This document shows, piece by piece, positions 15,525-22,503 of a stretch of DNA of 22,503 nt. A program made the translations under genes and the position numbers. The notes below the pieces were generated by a model that saw only the letters and a program-made list of their open reading frames with translations, had not been told where the DNA came from and ran no database searches. The stretch is from CAYUNN01 sp964607015 (GTDB lineage: Bacteria > Patescibacteriota > Minisyncoccia > Minisyncoccales > JAGGXC01). How positions within the stretch are numbered: position 1 is the stretch's first letter; each line of letters begins with the position of its first letter. The stretch spans positions 1 to 22,503 of the forward strand of contig CAZSHN010000012.1 in assembly GCA_964607015.1 (NCBI GenBank), given 5' to 3'.

Positions 15525-18030
15525 ATTTAGGCCAGCAACAATTTTTATACTTTACTGGTTTTCCTGTTTCAGGATCAGTTTTCCCGCAAGGACAAGGGTC
15601 GTTTCGACCAACATTCTTTTTCTTCTGAGTAACAGAATCTTTTTGAGCAAAAGAAGCGCTAGACGAAAAATTGCTTGGCTTTCTCTCTAGTTTAGAAGAT
15701 TCGTCTTTTAATCTCACATTAAGAAGAGATTTAGCAACAGAAGCTTCGATTGCTCCTAAAAGCTTCTGAAACATCCTATGAGCCTCTGTCTTGTACTCAA
15801 CTAAAGGATCTTGTTGCCCATAAGCTCTTAACCTTACCGAATCTCTTACATGATCCATAGTACTTAAATGCTCTGTCCAGTAATAATCAATATTTTTTAA
15901 AAATATTAATCTCTCAACTCTTTCCATATTCTCCTTTCCTACTTCTTCTTCCTTTTTCTCGAGGTCATCTTCTTTAAATCCTTGATTTTCCAAAACCTCT
16001 AAAACTTTTTCTCTTAATTCTTCTGGAGAAGCATTGAGAATTCCATCCCTTTTCTTGTAAATAGCTTCACGATGCTTGTTCATGACATCATCATATTCAA
16101 GAACTCTCTGTCGAGCATCAAAGTTCATTCCTTCGATTTTAGACTGAGCAGATTCAATAGCTCCAGAAACTAATTTAGCTTCAATTGGCTGATCTTCTGG
16201 AATTTTAAGTCTATTCATTAAAGACTGTAATTTCTCTCCTCCAAATATTCTCATTAAACTATCTTCTAGAGAAACAAAGAACTGAGTAGACCCTGGATCG
16301 CCCTGTCTCCCTGCTCTTCCTCTTAACTGATTATCGATTCTTCTTGCTTCATGACGTTCAGTACCAAGGACATGAAGCCCTCCTAATTCTTTAATTTTTT
16401 TTGCCTCTTCTTTGTCTGGAGGATTTCCCCCTAAGATAATATCTACTCCTCTTCCTGCCATGTTGGTAGCTACCGTAACAGCTCCCAACCTTCCTGCTTG
16501 AGCAATAATCTCTCCTTCTTTCTCATGATGCTTCGCATTTAATATTTGATTGGGAATACCTTCTCTGTCTAACAATTTTCCAAAATATTCATTCTTGTCT
16601 ACTGATCTGGTACCAACTAAAATAGGCTGTCCTTTTTCATGCCTTTCCTTAATTTCATCCATTACCGCTTTAAATTTCCCTTTCTCTGTTTTGTAAATTC
16701 TATCAGGAAGATCTTTTCTAACCATTGGTAAATTAGTAGGAACAATAACAACTTCTAACCCATAAACTTTATCAAATTCTTCTGCAGAAGAAGCAGCTGT
16801 TCCTGTCATTCCGGACAATTTACTATACATTCTAAAATAGTTCTGAAAGGTAATTGAAGCAAGTGTCTTTGATTCAGGTTTTACTTCGACTCCCTCTTTT
16901 GCTTCAACAGCTTGATGTAAACCTCCTGACCATCTTCTTCCCGGCATTAATCTTCCAGTAAACTCGTCTACTATAATTACCTCTCCTTTTCTTATCACGT
17001 AATCTCTATCTCTTGCAAAAAGAGGTTTTCCGTCAGAAGGATTTACTGCCTGAGCTCTAAGTGCTTGTTCTAAATGATGAAGGTACTTAACTCCTTTATC
17101 CTCATATATATTTTCAATCCCTAAAATATTTTCTACTCTGTTTATCCCCTCTTCGGTTAAAGTAACTGCTCTCATCTTTTCATCAATTTCATAATCTGAT
17201 TGGCTTAATTTAGGAATTATTCTAGCAAAATCTTTGTACCACTCAGAACTTTCTTCGTCAGGAGCAGAAATAATCAATGGAGTTCTTGCTTCATCAATCA
17301 AAATAGAATCAATCTCGTCAACAATAACATAATTATAACCTCTCTGAACTTTCCGTTCTTTGCTGTAAGCCATGTTATCTCTTAAATAATCAAAACCAAA
17401 CTCATTGTTTGTTCCATAAGTGATATCAGCAGCATAAGCGTCTCTTCGAGAACAAGGGTTTAAGAAATCTTCTACTACCCGAAAAGATCCAAGCTCATCT
17501 CTTACCTCATCTTTTTCCTGTTCTGCTTTCTTATATTCAGGATCATATAAAAAGGACTGCCGATGATTTAGGCAAGCAGTTGATAATCCTAATAAATTAT
17601 AGACTTGACCCATCCAGACCATGTCTCTTCGAGCAAGATAATCATTTACTGTTACAACATGAACTCCTTTTCCGCTTAAAGCATTAAGAAAAACAGGTAA
17701 AGTAGCTGCTAGCGTCTTACCTTCTCCAGTCTTCATTTCAATAGCCTTTCCTTGGTGAAGGGCAATTCCTCCTACCAGCTGACAATTATAATGTCTTTGA
17801 TTTAAAGTTCTTTTAGCTGCCTCTCTAACCAAAGCAAAAGCCTCGGGCAAAATATCGTCCAAGGTTTCTTTTTCCAGTCTTTTTTTAATTTCCTCTGTTT
17901 TCCCCTTAAGTTGATCAGACGAAAAATCCTCGAATTCTTTTTCGAGTTCATTTATCCTACCAACTAAAGGCTGGATGCTCTTTAGATATTTTTCATTAGG
18001 ATCTCCAAAAATTTTATCTAAAATTGCCAT
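15514..18030 (-). CDS. secA: protein translocase ATPase SecA
   Basis: An 838-residue motor that drives preproteins through SecYEG. Walker A is MKTGEGKT (99-106); DEIDSILIDEART (from 238) carries Walker B; ITYGTNNEFGFDYLRDNM, GMTGTA and GRAGRQGDPG are further helicase motifs. Two oddities: between GLST and RRDAYAADITYGTNNE there is a charged insertion of about 30 residues (about 156-195) that E. coli and B. subtilis SecA lack; and the C-terminal zinc motif is stretched, with C813, C815 and then CC at 831-832, about seven residues more than the usual spacing. GAGG lies seven bases before the ATG. It heads the block secA-spoIIM-like-DUF1614-secD-secF, from its own promoter. Confidence 0.98.
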   Translation of the reverse strand: MAILDKIFGDPNEKYLKSIQPLVGRINELEKEFEDFSSDQLKGKTEEIKKRLEKETLDDILPEAFALVREAAKRTLNQRHYNCQLVGGIALHQGKAIEMKTGEGKTLAATLPVFLNALSGKGVHVVTVNDYLARRDMVWMGQVYNLLGLSTACLNHRQSFLYDPEYKKAEQEKDEVRDELGSFRVVEDFLNPCSRRDAYAADITYGTNNEFGFDYLRDNMAYSKERKVQRGYNYVIVDEIDSILIDEARTPLIISAPDEESSEWYKDFARIIPKLSQSDYEIDEKMRAVTLTEEGINRVENILGIENIYEDKGVKYLHHLEQALRAQAVNPSDGKPLFARDRDYVIRKGEVIIVDEFTGRLMPGRRWSGGLHQAVEAKEGVEVKPESKTLASITFQNYFRMYSKLSGMTGTAASSAEEFDKVYGLEVVIVPTNLPMVRKDLPDRIYKTEKGKFKAVMDEIKERHEKGQPILVGTRSVDKNEYFGKLLDREGIPNQILNAKHHEKEGEIIAQAGRLGAVTVATNMAGRGVDIILGGNPPDKEEAKKIKELGGLHVLGTERHEARRIDNQLRGRAGRQGDPGSTQFFVSLEDSLMRIFGGEKLQSLMNRLKIPEDQPIEAKLVSGAIESAQSKIEGMNFDARQRVLEYDDVMNKHREAIYKKRDGILNASPEELREKVLEVLENQGFKEDDLEKKEEEVGKENMERVERLIFLKNIDYYWTEHLSTMDHVRDSVRLRAYGQQDPLVEYKTEAHRMFQKLLGAIEASVAKSLLNVRLKDESSKLERKPSNFSSSASFAQKDSVTQKKKNVGRNDPCPCGKTDPETGKPVKYKNCCWPKYGR

Positions 18031-18044
18031 AATAAATCCTCATT

Positions 18045-18073
18045 ATTATATAACAGGAACCCCGTTATTGCAA
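18045..18073 (-). promoter_or_regulatory. secA operon promoter
   Basis: TTGCAA (18073-18068) and a perfect TATAAT (18050-18045) are 17 bases apart on the minus strand. The -35 box overlaps the end of the hpf terminator. The leader is about 8-10 bases and consists mainly of the GAGG ribosome binding site. Confidence 0.75.
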
Positions 18074-18101
18074 GAAAAAGCAGCTTATTCATAAAGCTGC
18101 T
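18072..18101 (-). terminator. intrinsic terminator of hpf
   Basis: AGCAGCTT (18101-18094) pairs with AAGCTGCT (18086-18079), followed by a T run ending in TTTTTCTT on the minus strand. It separates hpf from secA. Confidence 0.8.
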
Positions 18102-18128
18102 AACTTTAAATTTTAAATCTAATAAATT

Positions 18129-18545
18129 TTATTTTTTGTTTCTTCTAAATCTAGCTAAAGGAGAAATACTAACCATTTTCTTAATTTTCCTTGCTGCTTT
18201 TTTATACCTTGAAATTCTTGTTTCTCTAAATCTTTTAATATCTCTTTGCAACTCGTCTTTCACTTCATCAATAGCGAGATGCAAATCTTCTTGGACTGAT
18301 TCCGATCTTAAACTTTTCCCTGCAATTTTAATCTGACATGACGCTCTAAATACTTTTCCTTTTTGATGGTGAGTTGTTTTTTCTACTTCTACCCAAGTCT
18401 CAATCGGAGGTTTTCCTTCTTCTGAAAAATCGTGATCTTCTTTTATTCCTTGGATAAACTTTTCTAAGCCACCTATCTTTTCTTCAATATATTCTCTTAT
18501 TGCAGGAGTTAATTCTATATTTGTACTTTTAATATTAATCTTCAT
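18129..18545 (-). CDS. hpf: ribosome hibernation promoting factor (HPF/RaiA)
   Basis: A 138-residue protein starting at the ATG at 18545 (MKINIKSTNIELTPAIREY). A longer open frame to 18629 has no family similarity and runs through the promoter, so it is rejected. The beta-alpha-beta-beta-beta-alpha S30AE core spans about residues 1-110, with DLHLAIDEVKDELQRDIKRF as the last helix, then a basic tail ending RFRRNKK. The long-form dimerisation domain is missing, so it is the short type. Such proteins bind the 30S decoding site and store inactive ribosomes in stationary phase. It is a single-gene unit with its own promoter and terminator. No clear Shine-Dalgarno is seen. Confidence 0.9.
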   Translation of the reverse strand: MKINIKSTNIELTPAIREYIEEKIGGLEKFIQGIKEDHDFSEEGKPPIETWVEVEKTTHHQKGKVFRASCQIKIAGKSLRSESVQEDLHLAIDEVKDELQRDIKRFRETRISRYKKAARKIKKMVSISPLARFRRNKK

Positions 18546-18587
18546 AAATAAATATATTTTAAAAAAATAAAGCTCTCTTCTCTTGGA

Positions 18588-18614
18588 ATTATAGCACAAA
18601 TTGCTAAATTTCAA
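18588..18614 (-). promoter_or_regulatory. hpf promoter with extended -10
   Basis: TGCTATAAT (18596-18588) is a perfect extended -10 on the minus strand; TTGAAA (18614-18609) lies 15 bases upstream. A nine-base inverted repeat (GCTCTCTTC at 18572-18580, GAAGAGAGC at 18619-18627) flanks it and could be an operator. Confidence 0.6.
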
Positions 18615-18649
18615 GAATGAAGAGAGCAAAGAGACTTCAGAAGACCCAG

Positions 18650-18703
18650 TTATTTCTTTTTCTTAGCAGTCTTCTTTTTAGAAGTTTTCTTCTTCTTTGC
18701 CAT
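18650..18703 (-). CDS. 17-residue lysine-rich microprotein
   Basis: A tiny frame from ATG at 18703: MAKKKKTSKKKTAKKKK, then TAA. Eleven of 17 residues are lysine, with Ala/Thr/Ser between, like a histone-H1-type or ribosomal-protein tail. It is too basic to be folded and could bind nucleic acid. Support: GGA about nine bases before the ATG, and an upstream leader with two RNA hairpins. Against: no terminator follows, and an AT-rich genome gives AAA/AAG runs by chance. It is not a broken end of a larger gene that I can see, as upstream frames are closed. Probably transcribed after murB or from its own promoter. Confidence 0.5.
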   Translation of the reverse strand: MAKKKKTSKKKTAKKKK

Positions 18704-18712
18704 TTATATTTC

Positions 18713-18777
18713 CAGTTCAGAATTGGATCCCGAACTGCAATTTTGAATAATGCAAATAGTTCGACATGCTACTTGCA
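18713..18777 (-). promoter_or_regulatory. two-hairpin leader of the lysine-rich microgene
   Basis: On the minus strand TGCAAGTAG (18777-18769) pairs with CTATTTGCA (18759-18751), nine pairs including one G-U. CAGTTC (18737-18732) pairs with GAACTG (18718-18713). The G-U pair is an A-C mismatch on the other strand, so the fold fits a minus-strand RNA. An alternative AATTG/CAATT pairing would exclude the second hairpin. Confidence 0.35.
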
Positions 18778-18840
18778 AAGAATAAATCTTATTTCATTTT
18801 CCTCGCTTTTGAAAGAGTTGTCAATAGTGGAAATTTAAAA

Positions 18841-19734
18841 TCAGAAACCAACCAATTCTATTTCTTCTTCAAGTTCTATTCCAAAATTATCCTTAACTTC
18901 TTTTTTAGCTAAAGATATCAAATCAAGAACATCCTTTGCCTCTGCGTTCCCTATATTAATTATAAAATTAGAATGCTTCTCAGAGATTTTAGCACCTCCA
19001 ATCTTCTTTCCTTTTAATCCACATTTTTCTATAAGCTCACCAGCTGATTTGCCTTGAGGATTTTTAAAAATTGATCCGGCGGAAAGAAAAGAAACGGGAT
19101 GTTTCTCTTTTCTGTAATTCAAATATTCATTTACTTTCTTTTTAATTTCTTCTTTGTTTCCTTTTTTAAAATTGAATGAAGCGCTTATGATTACAGCATT
19201 CTTTTCTTTCTTGAAAATACTATCTCTGTAATCAACCTTTAATTCTTCTTTATTATATTTTCTAATTTCAATTTCAGAATTTAATTTTAAAACTTCTACT
19301 TCTAAAATATTATCTATCATAGAGCCTCCGAAAGCACCAGCATTCCCTCTGATTGCTCCTCCAACAGTTCCGGGAATACCAATCGCCCATTCCAGACCTG
19401 ACAAGCTCTCTTCTGTTAATCTTTTTACCAGTTTATTTAATAAAACTCCTGCACCACAAACTACTCTCTCTCCTTCAAAGTTTATCTTTCTAAAATTAAC
19501 TTTAATTACAAGTCCGTTAAATCCTTCATCGGAAATAAGCAAATTACTTCCTTTCCCTAAAATAAAAAAAGGAATATTGTTTTCCTTAGATAATTTAATT
19601 GCCTCAATTAATTGTTCTTTTTCTTCAACTTCTAGAAAATATTTTGCTTCTCCTCCAATGTCAAAAGTAGTATAAGGGGCCAACCTTACATTTTCCCTAA
19701 TTGAAGGTAATTTCTCTTTAATATCATTTTCCAT
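18841..19734 (-). CDS. murB: UDP-N-acetylenolpyruvoylglucosamine reductase MurB
   Basis: A 297-residue FAD enzyme that reduces UDP-GlcNAc-enolpyruvate with NADPH to UDP-MurNAc in peptidoglycan synthesis. FAD-binding motifs are LGKGSNLLISDEGFNGLVI (59-77) and GIPGTVGGAIRGNAGAFGG (119-137). YRDSIF (R170) and SAGSIFKNP (catalytic S221) are the active-site motifs; the acidic C-terminus (GIELEEEIELVGF) supplies the Glu. The compact substrate-loop layout resembles short, type II MurB. The start at 19734 is immediately preceded by an extended -10 box, suggesting a leaderless message, or translation from a longer transcript arising at 19934-19962. Confidence 0.95.
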   Translation of the reverse strand: MENDIKEKLPSIRENVRLAPYTTFDIGGEAKYFLEVEEKEQLIEAIKLSKENNIPFFILGKGSNLLISDEGFNGLVIKVNFRKINFEGERVVCGAGVLLNKLVKRLTEESLSGLEWAIGIPGTVGGAIRGNAGAFGGSMIDNILEVEVLKLNSEIEIRKYNKEELKVDYRDSIFKKEKNAVIISASFNFKKGNKEEIKKKVNEYLNYRKEKHPVSFLSAGSIFKNPQGKSAGELIEKCGLKGKKIGGAKISEKHSNFIINIGNAEAKDVLDLISLAKKEVKDNFGIELEEEIELVGF

Positions 19735-19741
19735 TAATAAT

Positions 19742-19750
19742 ATTCTATCA
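19742..19750 (-). promoter_or_regulatory. extended -10 box abutting murB
   Basis: TGATAGAAT on the minus strand ends seven bases before the murB ATG. Transcription from it would begin at or next to the start codon, giving a leaderless mRNA. No -35 box is seen. Confidence 0.35.
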
Positions 19751-19762
19751 CAAAAATAAAAT

Positions 19763-19817
19763 GGATCGAGGGAGTAGACTCCAACTCAAAGTCTTTAGTG
19801 AGTGCTGCCCCCGATCC
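19763..19817 (-). promoter_or_regulatory. structured element in the murB upstream region
   Basis: On the minus strand GGATCGGGGG (19817-19808) pairs with CTCCCTCGATCC (ten pairs, ends 19763) and encloses a smaller hairpin with stem AGACT/AGTCT. One pair is G-U on the minus strand but A-C on the plus strand, which fits a minus-strand RNA. A T-rich stretch follows. It contains CACTCACTA, the perfect complement of the predicted 5' end of the upstream transcript. Confidence 0.4.
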
Positions 19818-19843
19818 AATTTGTAGTATATATCATAAAAACC

Positions 19844-19876
19844 AAAAAAGCAAAAGGCCTCGCTTTCGCAAGGCCT
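19844..19876 (-). terminator. strong intrinsic terminator with GAAA tetraloop
   Basis: AGGCCTTGC pairs with GCGAGGCCT around a GAAA tetraloop on the minus strand (19876-19855), followed by TTTTGCTTTTTT. It ends a transcript that starts about 80 bases upstream with no coding gene in between. Confidence 0.85.
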
Positions 19877-19927
19877 GTCGCCGACTGTAGAATTGAAGTT
19901 TGCCTTAAAGGCAAATCACACTCACTA
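19845..19927 (-). ncRNA. candidate small RNA or attenuated murB leader, about 80 nt
   Basis: A transcript bounded by a strong promoter (19934-19962) and a strong terminator. It starts (T)AGTGAGTG, then folds as TTTGCC/GGCAAA (19915-19910 with 19904-19899), a small GTC/GAC hairpin, and the GAAA-loop terminator. It has no convincing reading frame. I do not recognise it: it lacks the SRP RNA GGAA loop, tmRNA ends and T-box sequence, and 6S RNA cannot be shown. It could act in trans, or be the terminated part of a murB leader. Confidence 0.5.
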
Positions 19928-19933
19928 GAACAG

Positions 19934-19962
19934 ATGTTAGCAAATTTAAAGCCTTTTGTCAA
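19934..19962 (-). promoter_or_regulatory. very strong promoter of the candidate small RNA
   Basis: A perfect TTGACA (19962-19957), 17 bases, then TAACAT (19939-19934) with the extended-minus-10 TG in front (TGCTAACAT). It begins four bases after the stop codon of the Wzy-like gene and is among the best promoters in the window. Confidence 0.8.
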
Positions 19963-19966
19963 GATC

Positions 19967-22000
19967 TTATCTTTGCAAAATAGCTTGAATGCTTGTCTGC
20001 CATTCTGGATTTATGCTAAGAGCATCATTGGCTAAATTTAAAGCCTTATTATAATCTTCAGTCATTCTCCCGACTATTCTTGCAGCATCAATAGCTACTA
20101 AATGAGACTTTTCGACTCTGGGTTCTAGTTGAATTGCTTCCTCGGCTACCCTAACTGCTCCCTTAAGATCACCTTGGAAAAGTCTTACTTGAGATAGATA
20201 CCAATAACCCTGCTGATGAGTAGGAGAAATTTCTATCGCCTTTTCCAAAACCTCCGAAGCTCTTTCAAGCTTAGAACCATCAACTACCTTAGTGTAGATA
20301 TTATAGACTCTTCCTAGTTTGAGATAAGAAGAAAAGCGCAAAGGAGATTCTTCAATATTCTTTTCAAGTTCTTGGGCAATAAAACCTAGCACTTCTTTTC
20401 TTCTTTCAACAGAAGTTCCTTCAACTACTTTTTGATTCAAGAATGCGTAAGCATCTCTTTCAAGAACTTCTCTCATTTGATATCTTCCAAGAGGAGAGGT
20501 TTCTAATGCTTTTTCATAAAAACCTAACCTCTCTTTAACTTCTTCGCTCCGAATTGCTTTAATCATATAACTACTAGACCTTAAAGGCTGAACAACAAAA
20601 TAGAAAAACGAAGAAGCAAAAAGAACCAAAGCAATGATAACCATTACCATTCTCTTGCCATCAAGCTTTCTATGCTCAGAGATCTCCTCTTCTTCTCCTT
20701 TTGACTCTAAAGAACTAATAAAGCCAAGAACCATTATAAACATCATAAGACTGCTAATCATGTCGAAAACAGTAAGATTCTGGAGGAAATAAGATAAGAG
20801 CAATGCAGTAAAAGCACCTGCGGTCACAAAATATACCTCCTCAGAAAAGAATTTTTTCCAAAGAACATAAAGCGCTCCTCCAAAAATAGCTACATAAGAT
20901 AAAAGTCCTAAAATACCTCTTGTAGCAAGCGTATCAACTACAATATTATGAGCTCTGTCATACCAGAGATCGGCACCATATTCAGGAAGAAAGATTCGAG
21001 AATCAAAGTGCTTAGCAAAAACCAGATTATAATTTTCCGGTCCCCATCCCAGCAATGGTTTTTCTTCTAATCCTTTAACTCCTGACTTCCAAATAGCAAT
21101 CCTATCGTTTAGATTAAAACCTGCTTCTGCTTCAAGTCTTTTAATAGTATTATCTCCTTCCTGAACAGAGAAATAAACAACTCCTATTCCTGCAGCCATA
21201 AGAACTATTAGAGTAACAATTCCCATTTTCTTCAAAGCTCCTTTTCCTTGAAAAATCAATTTAAGCAAGAAAAACAAAACTAATCCTGCGGCAAAAGCCA
21301 TAAAAGCAGCTCTTCCAGTACTAAAAAACAAAGTTACTACCAAGAAAACAAAACTCCCAGCAGTAAACAGTCTAAACCAATTGCTATGCCCAATACAGGA
21401 AAACCATTCTTCAACTCTTTCTTTAGAAGAAATAAGAAAGAGCCAGAGTGAAATAAAGATATTAAACAAAAGATAGGTAGCCATAAAAGAACTATTACCT
21501 AATGTTGATCCTCCTCTTGGATCAAAGTTCCTATCTTTCAAAGGAGTATAGTCTATTCTTGGCAAAAGACTTATTGCCCCTACTACCAAAGAAACGAATA
21601 TTGAAATTTCAAAAAGCTTGATCCAATCTTTTCTTTTGAAAACAGATGAAACAACGATAAAGAAAGAAAACAGATGAAACCAAGTCAAGAGACCAGTCAT
21701 TCTTTCATGTTTTGACCAAAAACTATTAAACAAGTCTTCTCCAAGAAAAGCAGAAAGAATAGAGACCAGAAGGAAAATAATCAGAACTTTCGTCAAAGTA
21801 TTAAGCTTAGGCCTGTATTTAGGATTCAATATAATCAAAATGATGTAGGCAACAGTAATAACCTCGGCTAACCCTAAAAAGTAAAGACTTTTTGGTCCCA
21901 CAAAAGGAAAAAAGAAATCTCCTTTTAAGACAAGAGGAGTAAATGCTATAAGATAAGCTCCCCACTTGATGATTTTCTTACAAATTTCTTCAATATTCAT
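19967..22000 (-). CDS. Wzy/O-antigen-ligase-like membrane protein with C-terminal TPRs
   Basis: A 677-residue polytopic protein. The first 450 residues hold about 11-13 membrane segments of the Wzy_C (O-antigen ligase/polymerase) type, with the conserved FSTGRAAFMAF, LLGWGPENYN and DRAHNIVVDTLATRGILGLLSY motifs; the HN and Arg residues of the external loops are functionally important in this family. After another membrane helix (about 465-485), residues 490-677 form TPR-like repeats (e.g. ASEVLEKAIEISPTHQQGYWYLS, GAVRVAEEAIQLEP). Relatives join or polymerise lipid-linked glycans outside the membrane, or attach glycans to pilins. Adjacent CapD-like gene supports surface glycan or glycoprotein synthesis. 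TATAAT at 22017-22012 may be a promoter. Confidence 0.85.
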   Translation of the reverse strand: MNIEEICKKIIKWGAYLIAFTPLVLKGDFFFPFVGPKSLYFLGLAEVITVAYIILIILNPKYRPKLNTLTKVLIIFLLVSILSAFLGEDLFNSFWSKHERMTGLLTWFHLFSFFIVVSSVFKRKDWIKLFEISIFVSLVVGAISLLPRIDYTPLKDRNFDPRGGSTLGNSSFMATYLLFNIFISLWLFLISSKERVEEWFSCIGHSNWFRLFTAGSFVFLVVTLFFSTGRAAFMAFAAGLVLFFLLKLIFQGKGALKKMGIVTLIVLMAAGIGVVYFSVQEGDNTIKRLEAEAGFNLNDRIAIWKSGVKGLEEKPLLGWGPENYNLVFAKHFDSRIFLPEYGADLWYDRAHNIVVDTLATRGILGLLSYVAIFGGALYVLWKKFFSEEVYFVTAGAFTALLLSYFLQNLTVFDMISSLMMFIMVLGFISSLESKGEEEEISEHRKLDGKRMVMVIIALVLFASSFFYFVVQPLRSSSYMIKAIRSEEVKERLGFYEKALETSPLGRYQMREVLERDAYAFLNQKVVEGTSVERRKEVLGFIAQELEKNIEESPLRFSSYLKLGRVYNIYTKVVDGSKLERASEVLEKAIEISPTHQQGYWYLSQVRLFQGDLKGAVRVAEEAIQLEPRVEKSHLVAIDAARIVGRMTEDYNKALNLANDALSINPEWQTSIQAILQR

Positions 22001-22041
22001 ATTCTTTTACTATTATATAACTATTAATTAATTTTTTAAAA

Positions 22042-22503
22042 TTATTCTTCTTTTAAAGGAGAAAATGTAGGAATAATTTCTTTTAAACAGTTATTCAAAT
22101 TTTCCTTGTTTTTCTCTTTAACTAATTCTTTAATTTTATCGAGATAATTCTCAATAAAATCTGCACTTACTTCAGAAGAGATTTTAGCAGTAAAAATACT
22201 TTTCTGTTTAGTCGCATTAACTCCCTCTTCGGCAGTAAGAATTTCTTCAAACAATTTTTCTCCTGGTCTTGGGTCACTAAAAACAATTGGAACGTCTTTG
22301 TCGGGCTCTAATCCAGAAAGCTTTATCATTTCCCGGGCCAAATCTATAATCTTGATTGGCTCTCCCATGTCAAGAACAAAAACTTCTCCTCCTTCTCCCA
22401 TTTCTGCCGCTTGAAGAACCAATAAACAAGCTTCAGGAATCATCATAAAATATCTTTTCATTTCTGGATGAGTAACCTCTACTGGTCCTCCTCTTTTAAT
22501 CTG
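22042..22503 (-). CDS. CapD/WbpM-like UDP-sugar epimerase/dehydratase, C-terminal part
   Basis: The last 153 residues of a gene that continues beyond the right edge; the frame is open to base 22503 (QIKRGGPVEVTHPEMKRYF), so the apparent internal start at 22461 is not real. GGPVEVTHPEMKRYF, then EACLLVLQAAEMGEGGEVFVLDMGEP and GLEPDKDVPIVFSDPRPGEK, are typical of polysaccharide biosynthesis proteins of the CapD/FlaA1/WbpM type. These short-chain dehydrogenase-fold enzymes make modified UDP-sugars such as 4-keto-6-deoxy sugars for surface glycans. It precedes the Wzy-like gene by 41 bases, consistent with one glycan locus. Which of the several activities applies cannot be told without the N-terminus. 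Confidence 0.88.
   Translation of the reverse strand, partial: QIKRGGPVEVTHPEMKRYFMMIPEACLLVLQAAEMGEGGEVFVLDMGEPIKIIDLAREMIKLSGLEPDKDVPIVFSDPRPGEKLFEEILTAEEGVNATKQKSIFTAKISSEVSADFIENYLDKIKELVKEKNKENLNNCLKEIIPTFSPLKEE

Noticed and set aside
18546..18629. 28-codon N-terminal extension of hpf
   Set aside because: It crosses the TATAAT promoter and its residues do not resemble the family; the protein clearly starts at MKINIKSTN.
4714..19734. UGA recoding, as in Gracilibacteria
   Set aside because: UGA ends several full-length proteins (rnhA, secF, murB) and no conserved in-frame UGA is seen inside domains.
19763..19817. Possible tRNA, SRP RNA or tmRNA piece
   Set aside because: It has acceptor-like complementary ends, but no T-arm, no SRP GGAA loop and no tmRNA end sequences.
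19845..19927. T-box or other known riboswitch
   Set aside because: No T-box or other aptamer sequence I know is present; the evidence only supports a promoter, hairpins and a terminator.
19802..20035. Plus-strand open frame of 77 codons over the intergenic RNA region
   Set aside because: It runs opposite to a promoter-terminator unit and into the 3' end of the Wzy-like gene, with no family resemblance or ribosome binding site.
22042..22461. Complete 139-residue gene starting MKRYFMM
   Set aside because: The frame stays open to the window edge and the preceding residues continue the conserved family motif, so this is only the C-terminal part.

Overview
The window looks like chromosomal DNA from a Candidatus Patescibacteria (CPR) bacterium, most likely a Parcubacteria-type lineage. 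This rests on AT-rich, lysine-rich, tightly packed genes, a short RecJ-like protein, a SecA with an extra insertion, a split VirD4-like ATPase pair, and a sigma-region-4/HARE protein. No marker here fixes the lineage further. UGA is used as an ordinary stop (rnhA, secF, murB, the VirD4-like gene), so this is not a UGA-recoding group such as Gracilibacteria.

All genes but one are on the minus strand, so transcription runs from high to low coordinates. In that order: the 3' end of a CapD/WbpM-like sugar-nucleotide gene (22503-22042); a Wzy/O-antigen-ligase-like membrane protein with a TPR tail; an intergenic stretch with a very strong promoter and several RNA hairpins (19763-19962); murB; a 17-residue lysine-rich microgene; hpf; an overlapping block secA, spoIIM-like, DUF1614, secD, secF; a sigma-region-4/HARE-HTH regulator, a membrane-anchored protein, a VirD4-like ATPase and pgk; a monocistronic hypothetical; recJ-like and rnhA; rnpB (RNase P RNA); murJ; an ftsB/divIC-like gene whose stop lies inside tRNA-Gly(CCC); and korA with the first 35 codons of korB.

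The one convincing plus-strand gene is a 34-codon membrane microprotein (2335-2439). It is divergent from ftsB with only two bases between the start codons and has its own terminator.

Three jobs dominate. Envelope construction is served by murB, murJ, ftsB, the Wzy-like protein and the CapD-like protein. Protein export is served by secA, secD, secF and two uncharacterised membrane proteins in the same operon. A putative DNA- or protein-pumping machine is formed by the VirD4-like ATPase and its membrane partner. Carbon and energy genes (pgk, korA/korB) fit a fermentative cell. Promoters of the TTGACA-17-TATAAT type are readily seen, and several -35 boxes overlap the previous gene's stop codon. 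No stretch over 300 bases lacks a gene; the longest non-protein stretch (4174-4713) is filled by rnpB and the murJ leader. I see no CRISPR array, insertion sequence, prophage or integrase.
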